DNA of 64,000 nucleotides from Strongylocentrotus droebachiensis (GCA_035222895.1 JAVYIG010000601.1:186001-250000); one strand, 5' to 3'; positions 47,817 to 60,296 are shown, counted from the stretch's first letter. Notes: generated by a model from the letters alone, not told the origin. Numbers and translations: made by a program.

Positions 47817-50560
47817 TTGTGGCATAGGTGTTCTTGTCAATGGATTAAGGATTGTGGGAGAAGTCTTAGCTCAATAAACTCCCAGTTGAAGCCCCATAAA
47901 AGGCATTTATGCTCATGCATAGATGCAACATTGTGGTACTGTGTGCTTTCTTTGGGCTTATAAATCAGCCAAATCAGCCATTTGCCCATTGACATTGCAG
48001 TGTTTTCTTCATCCTGAAACATACCATGAAACATACGCTAAACAAGTCTCGAGGATCATTTGCACTTGCTCCAACCCAATATGCATTTTTGGGCTAAACT
48101 AAAGCTCAACTTTTCATGATTTGAAGTGAGGATAAATACAGTGCTTAACATTTTCACATTGCTAACATGGCCCAAAGACCTACACCTGAAACTGGGAGAA
48201 CATGGGAGGACTTGACAAACTGAAGCCTTTGTTTTGTTTTTATTACAAGACTGAATACTACCATCTTGCGTTAGAGCTGTGCTATATTTTACTTCATGAA
48301 TTTAGAACAACATGTAGAAAGTGAAAAGCAATTTCAATGAGTTGAATTATGCACTCTCTCATTGCCTGAAGTGTATGATTATCAGAAAATTAATGTCACA
48401 TATTTTTTTTCTTTTTCTTTAATTTTGCATGAAGTATGAAGTATGAAGTATTGAATACGGACTGATATTGACCATTATAGTGTTTCTGCACTTATGCTTT
48501 TTGAAGTCCTTATTTTTCATCATTTAAAAGTGATTAGTATTTGCTTATGAAGGTGAGCTTTATCATATTTTACTTTGAGTGTTGGAATAAGCCAGAAAGG
48601 TAAAATGTCAAGCATTCAAAAGGATTGTACAATATTTGTTTGAGAAAAGTTATAGAACGATATGTTTATTCTTGAAGAAAGGAGTGCTACCCCTATACTC
48701 ATAATATTAAAAGAAAGGGATATATTGTGCAGGATGAAAGATTTGCTAAGTGTACATGTTTACATTTACCATGCATTTTCAAGTGTAGTGTATATTCAGT
48801 GTATATTCAGACTGCATAACAATGCTACTAATTTCAAGCTAACACTTTACACCAGAGTGTACTGTATATACACAGGTTATGAACAGACGTCTGCTGTAGA
48901 AGACTTCAGATGTGATTGATGTAAATGCAAAGAAGTGTTAGTTTGATTTTATAAACATTGTCACTTCATTTTAGCTACATAAAACCAACACCGAGTCTAA
49001 TTCTCTACAGTTAATAAGGTGTATAAAGTGTAGCTTATTATGGATGACTTCAGATGTGTTGTATCAGTTCCTGTAAGTGTTACATGTAAAAGTTAGACTT
49101 CAATCTAATGCCAATACTTTGGAGGTGATACTCAACACCGGAATCTACTAAGGATATGCATTCACTGAGATGTAGTGTAAAAGTTTGCAACAATGTAAAA
49201 TATGGCTCGTACAACAAGGTGTGGTGCATACAGAAAGATTTCTGTAATTGAACCTATTAAAAAACTTTTCTGTAAATTTATTTGTTAAATTCTGTTTAAA
49301 ATCTTTCTGTATCTTTGAGCCGACACTGACATTGGAGTTTACACTGTATTTTCAGTCATTTAGATGTTGGTGTTACAAGTGTTCGGCAATCTAGGATGCA
49401 AGGCATAATTTGGTGTTGAGTGTTAAGCCTGATATCAAGACAATGCCACAAAACCTTTGAGCCAACACAAATAGTGTAGCTCTCACTATGCATAAGAGCA
49501 GATATTCCTCTACTTGTACATTTATGGAAGCAAAGTGACTATACATGGGGTCTTGGCATGTATCGAGATGTTAAAAGATATTTGGAAGATTATGATTTGG
49601 ATCTTATACTTTCAAAATGAAGGCTGTATCGAAACAATAACTGTATAGGCCGATATTTTCATGTACAGATATTTTCGCAGATGATTGGTACAGACATTTT
49701 CAAAATGTTAGTCACTGTTCTTGTGATGATTAACGGAGGCTACTTGCAGCACATCTTCGCACATTCTTTTCCAGTCCATAAGCGATCTGACAAATATTTA
49801 CGAAAATAACGGCTAATAGTAGTATGGCTAAGCTGATGCATGCTAGTGTGAATATAAAGTCATCCAAACTGATGGTGGTAATTTCAATCGAAGGGGATTT
49901 GTCATGTAACGATAGGCGGTTGAAGGGATAATTGATGACAGACAGCAATTAAGAGAATAACTAAAATCCAGGCCTCTGTGTGACACCGTCTACTGTCTGA
50001 CATAAACTGCATGTATATATATTTAAATATTTTGTAATACTTGTATGAAACCATAGGACACGAATAACAGATTTGAAATTAATGTTAACATGTGTTTGAT
50101 CATGTGTACAAGTTTTGTATATAGTTTACACTAAAATTTCATGAGAGAGAATAAACAAAATGATCCACTACCTTTTTAGAAAGAGCTAGAGCAGTAAACG
50201 AACTAAATCATGCTATGGTAAGCTCACCAAAATAATGCATGGTGTGAATTCTGAACAGTGTCATTTTCAGTTTTCTATTTGTTTTTATTACATATTCAGG
50301 TTTGTACTTATGAATATTCATTAGTTTCATATGATAACTTGATATCTAAATGCATTTAGGTTCACAATTATTTTGTTTGTTTCCACGCTCTTGAACATGA
50401 TGCACCATTTGAGTTGCTTCCATATTTTTTCTTGTACATTAATTATGCTGAATTAATTTGTCAGTAATATTTTTCTTTAGTTTCTAAGAAACTTTTGTAT
50501 GGCAATCTGGTTTGCTTGATGATAAAGAGAATATGAAGAAGATAATCAAGAAATAAAACC
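47817..50560 (+). other. probable SUPT6H 3' UTR with candidate poly(A) signals
   Basis: AATAAA occurs at 47873-47878, only 57 bases after the stop, and again at 50150-50155 and 50552-50557. The region has no shared repeat and no credible coding frame, consistent with alternative short and long 3' UTRs. Which signals are used cannot be told from sequence. Confidence 0.45.
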
Positions 50561-53044
50561 ATGAAAGTTAAGACAGGAAATGTGTTCAGAAATTTGTTAA
50601 CCCAAGACTGTTTGTGAGAGTGTATCATGATTATTGCAGCTCATTTGCCAATAGCAAAATTTTACTGTGCAGAATGCTACTTGATTATTACTGGTAAGTT
50701 CTCATATCATTATTAACTTTTACATCTGGAGGAAAAAAAAAGTGTTTCCATGCATTAAAATTTGATAGGTAACACCAAATAAAATAAAAATACACATATT
50801 TCAATATCCATAAACTTTACTTGTTTATTATGTTACAAAACATACAATAATACAATATATCGTACATCGACCACACTATGTAAATTAATATATTTGGCTA
50901 CGTGTACCTCTAAAACCAATTTAACAATTCAAGATTTGACATTGATAATTTACAGTCATTTGACCTACCGGTACATTACAACAATTGTAATAATATTTTT
51001 TCTCAAATCTACAATACTTGTAACGAATATATACATGTATAAATATAGTTCAACGATATATATTACAAATTAATACATTTGGCAAGCTTGTGAAAAATGT
51101 ACATGTGTTTTGATAGTGGATTGGTGATGCAGTACACATATACAGATCAGTACGAAACACAAAGCATTTCAGTTTTGACTAATTATCAAATTAATTTTTA
51201 ACTACGAGCAAATACTGCAAATGCACATCAAACAAGCAGTAAAATCAGAAACAAACAAAATACCAAAGACTTAAATACACCAAAATAAATTTACCTGAAA
51301 CAAATATAGGGTAGAACAGTTCTACAATCTACAAGCATACATGTATTACAAATTACAATTATTTTTCTATTCAATAATTTCTCTTCATGATGGAGGTGAC
51401 CCATTTCATACCTTTCGTACAAAATGTTATTAAAAATATTATTTGGATGTGATTAACATCTCTGACACTGTAACAGCAAATTCAAAATTACAAATATCCA
51501 AAACAAACTAATAATATATGAAAAACACAAATCTATAAGCACCTAATTGGAAATAGTATTCTAACGGATGTATAAACAGTGACTAAGATTATGTTTGTAA
51601 AACAAATATATAAATAAAGATATCCATAATTTGGACACATTAATGATAACTGACATCACAGCAAAGACTAAATTTATTAGTCATCTTGAAATATTACCAA
51701 AATCATAAACAAATGATAGAAATATAAAAATGAAATACAATAATACAGACATAATACACAAGCCTTATCCATACAGAACTGATAAGAAAATAAATACACA
51801 ATTCACATTCTACAAGTTTCACTCTAAGCTGAATGAATGAATTAATGTGGAGCTCGGGATAAATTGAAAATCATACCAAAGTTTGCTCTCTTTGACTGAA
51901 ATTTTGATTCTAGCTCTACACAATCTTGATTCTATCTCTACAAAATCTTGATTCTAGCTCTATAAAATGTTGATTCAACCACTTCAAATACTTTGTGAAA
52001 ATATTTTTTTGCCTGAGAAAATATACCATACAAGCTGAATACATTTTACCAACATGAAATATGAAGGCAGTCTCTATGTAATAGTGTATCCAATAATCAC
52101 AATTTGAATTTATGGAATAGGAAAATGAAATAGTTTTGTATGTTGAGTAACCAATTAAGCTTCAATGCCGGTATTCAATTCAATACTTTGTTTAAGTAAA
52201 ACTTTTATTTTTAGCTAAGAAAAAAATGGCCTAACTCGTATTCAGATCACAATTTACTTTCGCAAGCCGACTTCATGGCAACTACTTACAGATAAGAATT
52301 GCTATGTCAAACATTAAATGCGCGCTAACACAATCTTGCGCAGTAAATGATGACTGCGTAAGAAAACCATAAGCCTGCCAATCAATGCTTCCAAAATAAT
52401 TGGCAAAGTCTGGTAGGGAGCCGTTTTAGATTTAGGGTAAAATACTTGAGGGGGGTGTGTCACAAAGTGTCTCTCTTAGTTTAAATCATGGAAAGTCTCT
52501 CATAGCTACAAGAGACTCCCGTTATATTGAACCTGTTTCCCACATCTTAATCCATGTATTGAAATTATAATTTATTTTCAGACCAAGAAAGATATTACAA
52601 TACTTGCAGAGAAAATGAAATTAATCTTCTCAGATTTACAGTTTTTATTGTCATTTATAAATTTAAAAAAAAAAAAAATGAAACTTTTATAACTTTATTT
52701 TGATTAGTTTTATGTAGTTTCTCCTCTCTCTTTATAAGGTGTTTTTTCTGCCCCTGCATTATTATCTATGATGGATTCTTTTTTTCCTTTTTTTTTTATG
52801 GTCTTTCTTTCTTTTGGGTCTTGCTTTTATATATTTTGTTGACTCATCTCATAGTGACCATACTGCATGCAAGACCATCTTATTTGTCAACGGTAGGAAG
52901 AAGGGCTGGTATTCCAGTGATATTCTTTTAAACCCAAAGACAAGGACATCAACATCACCATCCCCTCGTAAACAACGTCTTAAAAATTTAGGTGCTCAGT
53001 TGAACAGGAGATCATTGGGCACGCTTATGGCAAGCCAAAAGGGA
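50561..53044. other. AT-rich intergenic stretch, no gene seen
   Basis: Very AT-rich with short simple repeats. At ~52449 there is a lone GGGGGGTGTGTCACAAAG end like the CAGGGGGG MITE family. A short frame at ~52814-53086 is not recognised and has no support. Confidence 0.4.
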
Positions 53045-53600
53045 ATATATTCATCTCTGAATAAATATATTCAGCTTTCATTCTAATATATTCATCTTCT
53101 CAATATGTTTGTCTTTTTAATATTTTCATCATTGTATATGTTCATCCTATCACTATATATTAAGTATTTTTTTATTTATTCATCTTTTCAATATATTCAT
53201 CTATTCAATATATTCATCTATTCAATATATTCATCTTTTTGATAATTTTGTCCTTTTGATTTATTCATTTCAAAATTGTCGTCTTTACAATATTCATATT
53301 TTTTAATGATTCATCTTTTAATATGTTAATCTTTTTAATATATTCAGCATTGTATATGTTCATCTTATCACTATATTTGTCTTTTTAATTTATCCATCTT
53401 TTTAATATGTTCATCTATCCAATATTTTCATCTTTTCAATATTTTTGTCTTGAAATTGTACTCCTCTTCTTCATTACATATTTATTTGTTTGTCTTGTAA
53501 ATATTTCCATTTCAAATCAACGTTTGTTTAATTTGTTTGTCTTTCACTCTATTCGCTTTTACAAAATATATTCATCTTTTACAAAATATATTCATCTTTA
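53045..53600. repeat. degenerate AT minisatellite (~15 bp, TTCAATATATTCATC)
   Basis: The words AATATATTCATC(TTTTC) recur imperfectly many times over 550 bp, for example near 53185-53235 and 53570-53600. No coding meaning. Confidence 0.7.
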
Positions 53601-53713
53601 TCAATGGACAAGAGATGGCGCCAGTAAAGTTATCATTATTGGCGCGTACGCACGTGCCCGCCGTGTCGTCATGTTAGCGTTGTCAAGGTTCCTGTTGTCA
53701 TAAGGTGTATAAA

Positions 53714-53893
53714 ATGTCTGGAGATCAAGTGCAAGCAGCAACCTTGGACAAAATTCAGACTCTTAGCGCTTTGAATGCGGCTGTAAGGGATTTAACTCCT
53801 CAGCGTCAACAGCAGCGTCGACCAGCAGCTTCTCCGAGTCCTACTACAGCAACAACGACCACCTCCCCCCTTAACCGCCCGGCCCCTGGATAG
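53714..53893 (+). CDS. short unrecognised open frame before SET remnant
   Basis: From ATG at 53714 the frame reads MSGDQVQAATLDKIQTLSAL, then a Gln/Pro/Thr-rich stretch to a stop at 53893 (59 residues). A TATAAAATG overlaps the start. No family recognised. It may be the N-terminus of the decayed SET-bearing element that follows, or chance. Confidence 0.25.
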   Translation: MSGDQVQAATLDKIQTLSALNAAVRDLTPQRQQQRRPAASPSPTTATTTTSPLNRPAPG

Positions 53894-53984
53894 CATCATG
53901 GTCATGCATGGTCATGGCCAGGAGCTGCGGGCTGCGTTTGGTTTATATGACTCCTCATTTATTGAGTATCACCTTCAGGATCAC

Positions 53985-54600
53985 AACAGATAAAGATTTG
54001 TAGTGACAGGGCTTGGGTGTTTCTTTTGGGACAATAACAATTTTTGCTAAGTTAAGCGTGAAATATGTTGAAAGAGCATAGTGATGGGAAAGTCATGGAT
54101 GAAAATAGGCCCCGGCCGTCACATGTTTGTTAAACTTCTGAGCTATCAAAAAAGCTGGAAACTTTAAGAGGATAAAAAAAAGCCTTAGAAGATTGCACAA
54201 TTTATATTGTTGACGACTTGACAAAGAAAGACGGAGGAAAAAAGCAAGTTTATCAAGATGATGTAAAGATTGCTTATGACTGCGGGACTTGCATGTTTAC
54301 CACTTCTCAGCAGGGAAATGACGTGGAAGAAATGGTCAGCTGCATGGTCCCTATCTACAACCATGTTCCTTCCTGCATTGATTCTACATATTCCGATGAT
54401 GGTCTGGGCAGACTGATGAATGATATGGAATCAAAGTTTTCAAATTGTGTCATTAAAAATATAAGCTTTGATCACTCTTCACCTCTAAGACTTTGTATAT
54501 TTGCGAAACTTGATATCACACCTGTAGAAGAACTGCGGTATGACTATGGAGTGAATGACTTTCCTTGGCGTAAAAAAACTGTAATGCATGCTGATACAAC
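53985..54600 (+). pseudogene. KMT5A-like SET domain remnant
   Basis: In the plus frame from 54176 the translation contains CIDSTYSDDGLGRLMND, then NCVIK and SPLRLCIFAKLDI, ending VEELRYDYGVNDFPWRKK. This matches the C-terminal half of a SET domain (CIDAT...GRLxN...NC, HLCLFAxxDI, EELxYDYG). Upstream near 53995 the words GLGCFF recall the GRGVF turn of the N-terminal half, but stops interrupt it. No ATG starts the frame. SET domains of this type are lysine methyltransferases; here the copy looks broken. It lies in a transposon-rich region with no visible promoter. Confidence 0.6.
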
Positions 54601-54834
54601 ACATCATGCAAAGGGAACCTCAGAACTAGGTAGAGAGGAGATAGACCACCTAGCTACATGTAGACCTCCTCAAGAGCAGGTTCGCCAGAGAGAGTACTAC
54701 CTGTTTCCCATGGTGATACAACACATTCCGCAGACGGTCATAAAAATAATGATCCAGACGCGATCAGACACGATAGTCACAATTAAGGAGGAATGGAACA
54801 AAAAAAAAAGATTATCCATTCATTACATATTAAT

Positions 54835-55110
54835 ATAGATTCTGCCAAAAGAAAAACAAATTTCTCTGATCGAGAGAGGAGTATTTTAATTAACGAGTAT
54901 AGGAGTAATTTTGAACGTTATGAGGCCTCAGTAAACTGGGATCAAGCCTAACATTCCATGTCAAGGAGGAGGCTTGGCAAAAGATTACAGCCAAGCTAAA
55001 CGCGACAGGAGACGGCTGCAGGACAGTGGCAGAGATTAAAATGAAATGGAATAACCTCGCTTCAAATATGAAGAAGAATATCTCCTTTAATAGAGAAGAA
55101 GAACATGGAA
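54835..55110 (+). pseudogene. Myb/SANT-like domain remnant (copy 1)
   Basis: Plus-strand frames give KRKTNFSDRERSILINEYRS, then EEAWQKITAKLNATGDGCRT and VAEIKMKWNNLASNMKK, the layout of Myb/SANT-like (Myb_DNA-bind_5/MSANTD type) domains: conserved Trp residues and the (R)T-E-K-K-W pattern. At least one frameshift near 54950 separates the halves. A close relative is at 61303-61540. Confidence 0.6.
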
Positions 55111-55334
55111 AGAACAGGTAAAGAGACAATATTTATATTGGAAAATATTTTCTGATATATCAAAACCAAACAAGAGCGATACTGGGGTGTCAATTAATGT
55201 TGAAAACGGTAGCTGGCGCTAGTGTTTGTCAACAAAGTCAAAGGTCGCACATCATGCAAAATCCACTGCTTTGGCTTAGTAAGGACATTTTCATGGCACT
55301 TAGACTCCAAGTAGATTACAGGTCAATAATTAAA

Positions 55335-56485
55335 CTAGATGGAAATTTGACTGCGCGCAGTCAAAAATGATGCCTCCGCCATAGAGCAATTTTACAAACC
55401 AAAACGGAAGCAATTTTTAAAATTCAAGTTTGATTGTAATCAATCTGTCGCTTTTAATGATAATGCATTCACAAGCTATTTATAGTCAAACATAATGAGC
55501 CCTGTGACCTTTGCCCTCGTGACCCCAAAATTTAATCAGTTAATTGGCTCTGCAAGATACATACATGACCCAAGTTTGGCAGGAATCCATCGATCGGTTC
55601 TTGAGATAACGCGATCACAAACTATTTTTGTATACATAATGAGCCCTGTGACCTTTGACCTTGACCTCATGACCCCAAAATTTAATCAGTTAGTTGGCTC
55701 TGCAAGATACATACATGACCCAAGTTTGGCAGGAATCCATCGATCGGTTCTTGAGATAACGCGATCACGAGCTATTTTTGTATACATAATGAGCCCTGTG
55801 ACCTTTGACCTTCGACCTCGTGACCCAAAAATCTAATCAGTTCATTGGCTCTGTTAGATACATATATGACCCAAGTTTGGCAGGAATCCATCTACCGGTT
55901 CTTGAGATAACGCGATCACGAGCTATTTTTGTATACATAATGAGCCCTGTGACCTTTGACCTTCGACCTCGTGACCCAAAAATCTAATCAGTTCATTGGC
56001 TCTGTTAGATACATATATGACCCAAGTTTGGCAGGAATCCATCTACCGGTTCTTGAGATAACGCGATCACGAGCTATTTTTGTATACATAATGAGCCCTG
56101 TGACCTTTGACCCTCGACCTTGTGACCTAAAAATCTAATCAGTTCATTGGCCTTGTTAGATACATACATGACCCAAGTTTGGCAGGAATCCATTGATCGG
56201 TTCTTGAGATAACGCGATCACGAGCTATTTTTGTATACATAATGAGCCCTGTGACCTTTGACCCTCGACCTCGTGACCCCAAAATCTAATCAGTTCATTG
56301 GCTCTGTTAGATACATACATGATCCAAGTTTGGAGGGAATCCATCAATTGGTTCTTGAGATAACGCGATCACGAGAACGGGACGTACGGACGTACGTACG
56401 GACGTACGTACGGACGGACGGACGGACGGACGGACAACCAGAAAACATAATGCCTCCGGCTACTTTGTAGCGGAGGCATAAAAAG
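55335..56485 (-). mobile_element. Helentron/Helitron-like non-autonomous element (copy B)
   Basis: Reverse orientation of copy A: CTAGATGG, 10 bases, then GACTGCGCGCAGTC at the left, and CGTACGGACGGACGG repeats then CCGGCTACTTTGTAGCGGAGGC at the right. About six tandem units of 144-151 bp begin GAGCCCTGTGACCTTT at 55497, 55641, 55791, 55942, 56093 and 56244. Frames inside the units are by-products of the repeats. Confidence 0.7.
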
Positions 56486-56539
56486 TGAATTTTCCTTTTT
56501 TTAATATTCAAATTCTTTACTTTTGCTTTCAAATAAAAC

Positions 56540-57440
56540 AAAATAGGTGGAGTAAAGAAAGAGGGATGCCCGGGAGAAGGGAGCGACGACGTTGAGGGCT
56601 AGTGGGGGGTCTGAGAGGACTGGAGAAGAGCTCAAAAGGAAGTGGCAGGAGCTCACATCCAAACCCCTCAGGGTTAGAGCGATGAGCAAGATGACAGGTA
56701 AGAAGAAAGAGGGATGCCTGGGAGAAAGGAGCGACGACGTTGAGGGCTAGTGGGGGGTCTGAGAGGACTGGAGAAGAGCTCAAAAGGAAGTGGCAGGAGC
56801 TCACATCCAAACCCCTCAGGGTTAGAGCGATGAGCAAGATGACAGGTAATAAGAAAGAGGGATGCCTGGGAGAAAGGAGCGACGACGTTGAGGGCTAGTG
56901 GGGGGTCTGAGAGGACTGGAGAAGAGCTCAAAAGGAAGTGGCAGGAGCTCAAGTCCAAAGCCCTCAGGGTTAGAGCGATGAGCAAGATGACAGGTAATAA
57001 GAAAGAGGGATGCCCGGGAGAAGGGAGCGACGACGTTGAGGGCTAGTGGGGGGTCTGAGAGGACTGGAGAAGAGCTCAAAAGGAAGTGGCAGGAGCTCAA
57101 GTCCAAAGCCCTCAGGGTTAGAGCGATGAGCAAGACGACAGGTAAGAAGAAAGAGGGATGCCTGGGAGAAGGGAGCGACGACGTTGAGGGCTAGTGGGGG
57201 GTCTGAGAGGACTGGAGAGGAGCTCAAAAGGAAGTGGCAGGAGCTCAAATCCAAACCCCTCAGGGTTAGAGCGATGAGCAAGATGACAGGTAAGAAGAAA
57301 GAGGGATGCCGGGAGAAAGGAGCGACAACGTTGAGGGCTAGTGGGGGGTCTAAAAGGACTGGAGAGAAGCTAAAACGGAAGTGGCAGGAGCTCAAATCCA
57401 AAGCCCTATGGGTTAGAGCAATGAGCAAGATGACAGGTAA
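56540..57440 (+). repeat. six-unit 148 bp tandem array, each unit a Myb/SANT half-domain with splice donor
   Basis: Donor-like CAG|GTAA(G/T) motifs occur at 56698, 56846, 56994, 57142, 57290 and 57437, so the period is 148 bp (147 for the last). Each unit reads, in one frame, DAWEKGATTLRASGGSERTG then EELKRKWQELKSKALRVRAM, the C-terminal part of a Myb/SANT-like domain (KKW...LKSKA). Since 148 is not a multiple of three, units do not join into one frame. The minus-strand frames of ~100-150 residues here are shadows. Confidence 0.8.
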
Positions 57441-57860
57441 TTTTGTTGTTATTAATCATGTTGTATCATAAAGTTACAATCTATTAGTAATATTTACGTT
57501 TTGAGATGAATAGTATTACAGGAATCAAGAAGTATATGATTATTGATATAAAGTGCAGTGGAATGAGCAAAGTAGTGATTTCCTGCAACAAAACTTAGCA
57601 TGTGTATTTATGACCATGGTCAAAAGCATGTGATCAAGCGATTGAGCAGACCATTAATAGAGAATCAAAAACAAAAGGTGGTAGGCTTTACCACAAATGA
57701 CAGAGCCGTGAACCGTTGGATTTGGTCACATCACCAGCGTGCAGCAATATAGCATATGCCTCCAAGAGCTACCTTGGGATGACACTGAAGAGCAGTCGGC
57801 ACTCAGAATTGCAGCCTACTAGAATGGCACAATACAGACACCCAATCAGTAAAGAGCATC

Positions 57861-59670
57861 ATGGATACAGTCAAAAGCATGATTAATCCGTTCATGTATG
57901 AGCATTATGACTTGATCAACCTTTCTTCTGCAGGTGCCGTGGCTCCACCTGATATAGTCGTTGGTATTGCATTTACTCACTCAAGAGAAGAACAGGCTGT
58001 TGTGAATTTCTTTGATGAGCGCCTGAAGAAGAACACAGAGAAGAATATCTTTGACCCTCTCGAGCAAATGAACATGCATGAAGACATTTTCGAACATGAC
58101 GAAAATAGTAAAAGCAGAGGTTCATGGCCGCGTTCATGGCCGCGTTCATGGTCACTCAAGACTGACAGGTCCCTCCTTGCGCAACTTGTAATAGTTGGCC
58201 AATCAAGGAAAGTAAACCTTAATGAACTCCTCACCTACATTCTGAGTGCATTACCACTTGCCCTTGCATGCTACCAGTCAGGGTAAAGACAGGCAAAGAC
58301 ACTTGCAAATCTGGCAAATGTACTTTTGAGACGTGTTATCCGATCCGCCATCGCCCATGACTCGGAAGAGGTTCATTTTGTTACGGATACATATAGGGAT
58401 AGGCTTCGCACAGGGGGGGCGATCGATGCAAATACAACATGCATAAATGGGGATACACTGATGACACAGACACCGACTGCTGGTGTGGAACATCCGTGCA
58501 ATCTATGTCACAGTTATTAAGATGCCCACTCCTAGATGACCAATGCTGCCTGGAAGACCTAGTGTCAGCAAATGAGAAGGCTCTTCAGTGTGCAAAAGCC
58601 TGGCAGAACATTTGAGATCAGATGATGGACACGAAAGAAGAAGAAGAAGGGATGTATCAATAAAGAATGCAGAGCTAGAGGCTCAAACGTTCAGGGGATT
58701 CCAAGCTGGTAAGAGTATTTGGTCAGCATCTACCCCAACATTGGAAACAATTTCTCAGCTTCAGTAAAAACAAACTGACCCTCATTGATTTTGTCCTGGA
58801 CAACTGGAGCAGTGCCAAATCAGAAGATTTGCAAGATGTGAAGGTTATATCCCGCGGCTCATATCTCCCCAGGAAGACGGAGTACATACTCCGGTTGTTG
58901 AAGAACTGGCCTGCAATGACGAAGAAGCCGATACACATATGCTGTTACATGCCCCATATGCAGCTAGTGGAGGACAGGAAGCAATGCAGAGATCTTGTGT
59001 CGGAAGTGTGTGACAAAGTAGATGATTGGAGGATTAGTCAAAACTGTCAACGGCGAGCAAAGAGACACTCAAGAAAACAACAAGGAAGATGAGCAACCAA
59101 GATTGTTGCGAGCAGAAGAAGATTGTCAATTTTTTAAAGATGTTTTTTTATGTTTAAAATATTTATTAATTGTTGTGTATTTATTACTGATATCATATAC
59201 TCTTAATAATAAAAGAAATTGACAATACCGTATATCTTTTTGGTTATAAAAAATAAAAGTTAAAGTGAATGTGTGTATGTTTTTCAGGAATGTTCTGTGC
59301 TAAGTAGACAATATATGCAGCGCTAGAACAAGTAGTAGCATTATAATCTGCAGTCAGACACAAATGTTTTAGTTATAGCAGTCTCCATTCTTCCTGACAT
59401 CCATGCCAATTTGTACCGATACTTCCAAACAGGAGTTGGGACCAATTTGCGGAGTTGCAGACAATCCTTTCAACTATCAGTGAACCTGTGTGCAGATCTC
59501 TCATTGATTTACATTGTTTGACTGGTTGCGATAGCACAAGTGCATTCTATGGAAAAGGAAAAAAAAAGCCCTTCAAGTTGCTAGTTGAAGAAGAGTGCTA
59601 CAGACAGGCATTGCAACAATTTGGTGAAGACTTTGACATACATGTACAGCCTGAAACATCACCAGCATAG
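57861..59670 (+). pseudogene. decayed repeat-associated EEADT/TGCDSTSAF family gene (copy 1)
   Basis: Pieces in order: a start near 57861 with NPFMYEHYDLINLSSAG; FDERLKKN; SLKTDRSLLAQLVIVGQSRK; LLRRVIRSAIAHDSEEVHFV; a LINE insertion (58401-58647); VEELACNDEEADTHMLLHA at ~58900-58953; and LIDLHCLTGCDSTSAFYGKG at ~59500-59560. I recall this order from abundant uncharacterised invertebrate proteins with HEEADTR and HALTGCDTTSAF motifs. The acidic residues recall PIN/FEN1-type nucleases, which is inference. Several stops and frameshifts. Confidence 0.6.
58401..58647 (+). mobile_element. 5'-truncated LINE 3' end, GAA tail, 6 bp TSD
   Basis: The plus frame gives GYTDDTDTDCWCG, MSQLLRCPLLDDQCCLEDL and CAKAWQNI, the C-terminal CxCG...H/Q-LL-CP motif of RTE/Jockey-type LINEs, then (GAA)n. 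AGGGAT flanks it (58395-58400 and 58648-58653). The empty site is preserved in the related copy at 60740-60745. Confidence 0.8.
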
Positions 59671-59912
59671 AACAGTTTGTGTGTGATCTGTATGGACAAG
59701 GCAATTAAATGCTCATTGAGTGAATGATGCTCATTACCAGTTATTCAGAATGAAATGTGCATCAGAATTTGCTATGCCTCCCAATGCTGACTCATTAAAG
59801 CAACACGTTCTGAGAGTAAACTATCAAGCTGCAATCTACATGCGAAGTCTGTTTCAGTTTCAACACACTTCTCCCTGAACATCATGACTGGAAGGTGGAA
59901 AATGGTATCATC

Positions 59913-59961
59913 TTTATGCCTCCGATCTGAAGGGTGTGCAGCATTATGTTTTCTGGTTGAC
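59913..59961 (+). repeat. fragment of Helentron-like 5' end
   Basis: TTTATGCCTCCGATCTGAAG and GCATTATGTTTTCTGGTTG resemble the hairpin end of elements A and B. Only this end is present. Confidence 0.5.
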
Positions 59962-60296
59962 AGTTCATCTCTCTCAATGGTTTCAAAACTGGTTTTGTGC
60001 CCTTTAATTTCATTCTCAACACATGTGTATATTAAGCAAAACTGCAAAAACAAAATTTAACCAAGCTATTAATTTGTGTATATGCTATATTTTGTAAATG
60101 TTCTGATTTATCCCCATGTCTGAAGGAGGTGGACCAGCTCCAGAGATGTCCTTTATAGACGAGCTAATTTTGGAGATGCTGGATCCAGAGGTGGTGGACG
60201 GTATCCAGAATTCACAAACAGAGCTGGAGTTGTAAGCATATATATATATATTTAATTTTGAAGTCATATATGATCCTGTTTACAAACAAACAAGAT

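Noticed and set aside
49730..49948. 72-residue minus-strand frame with a strong hydrophobic segment (FIFTLACISLAILLLAVIFV)
   Set aside because: It looks like a membrane helix, but the frame starts at TTG with no ATG, lies antisense to the probable SUPT6H 3' UTR and has no splice context.
56529..57428. Series of ~100-150 residue minus-strand frames (LSSCHFLLSSSPVLSDPPLA type)
   Set aside because: Shadows of the 148 bp tandem array; the plus frame with the Myb/SANT pattern is the meaningful one.
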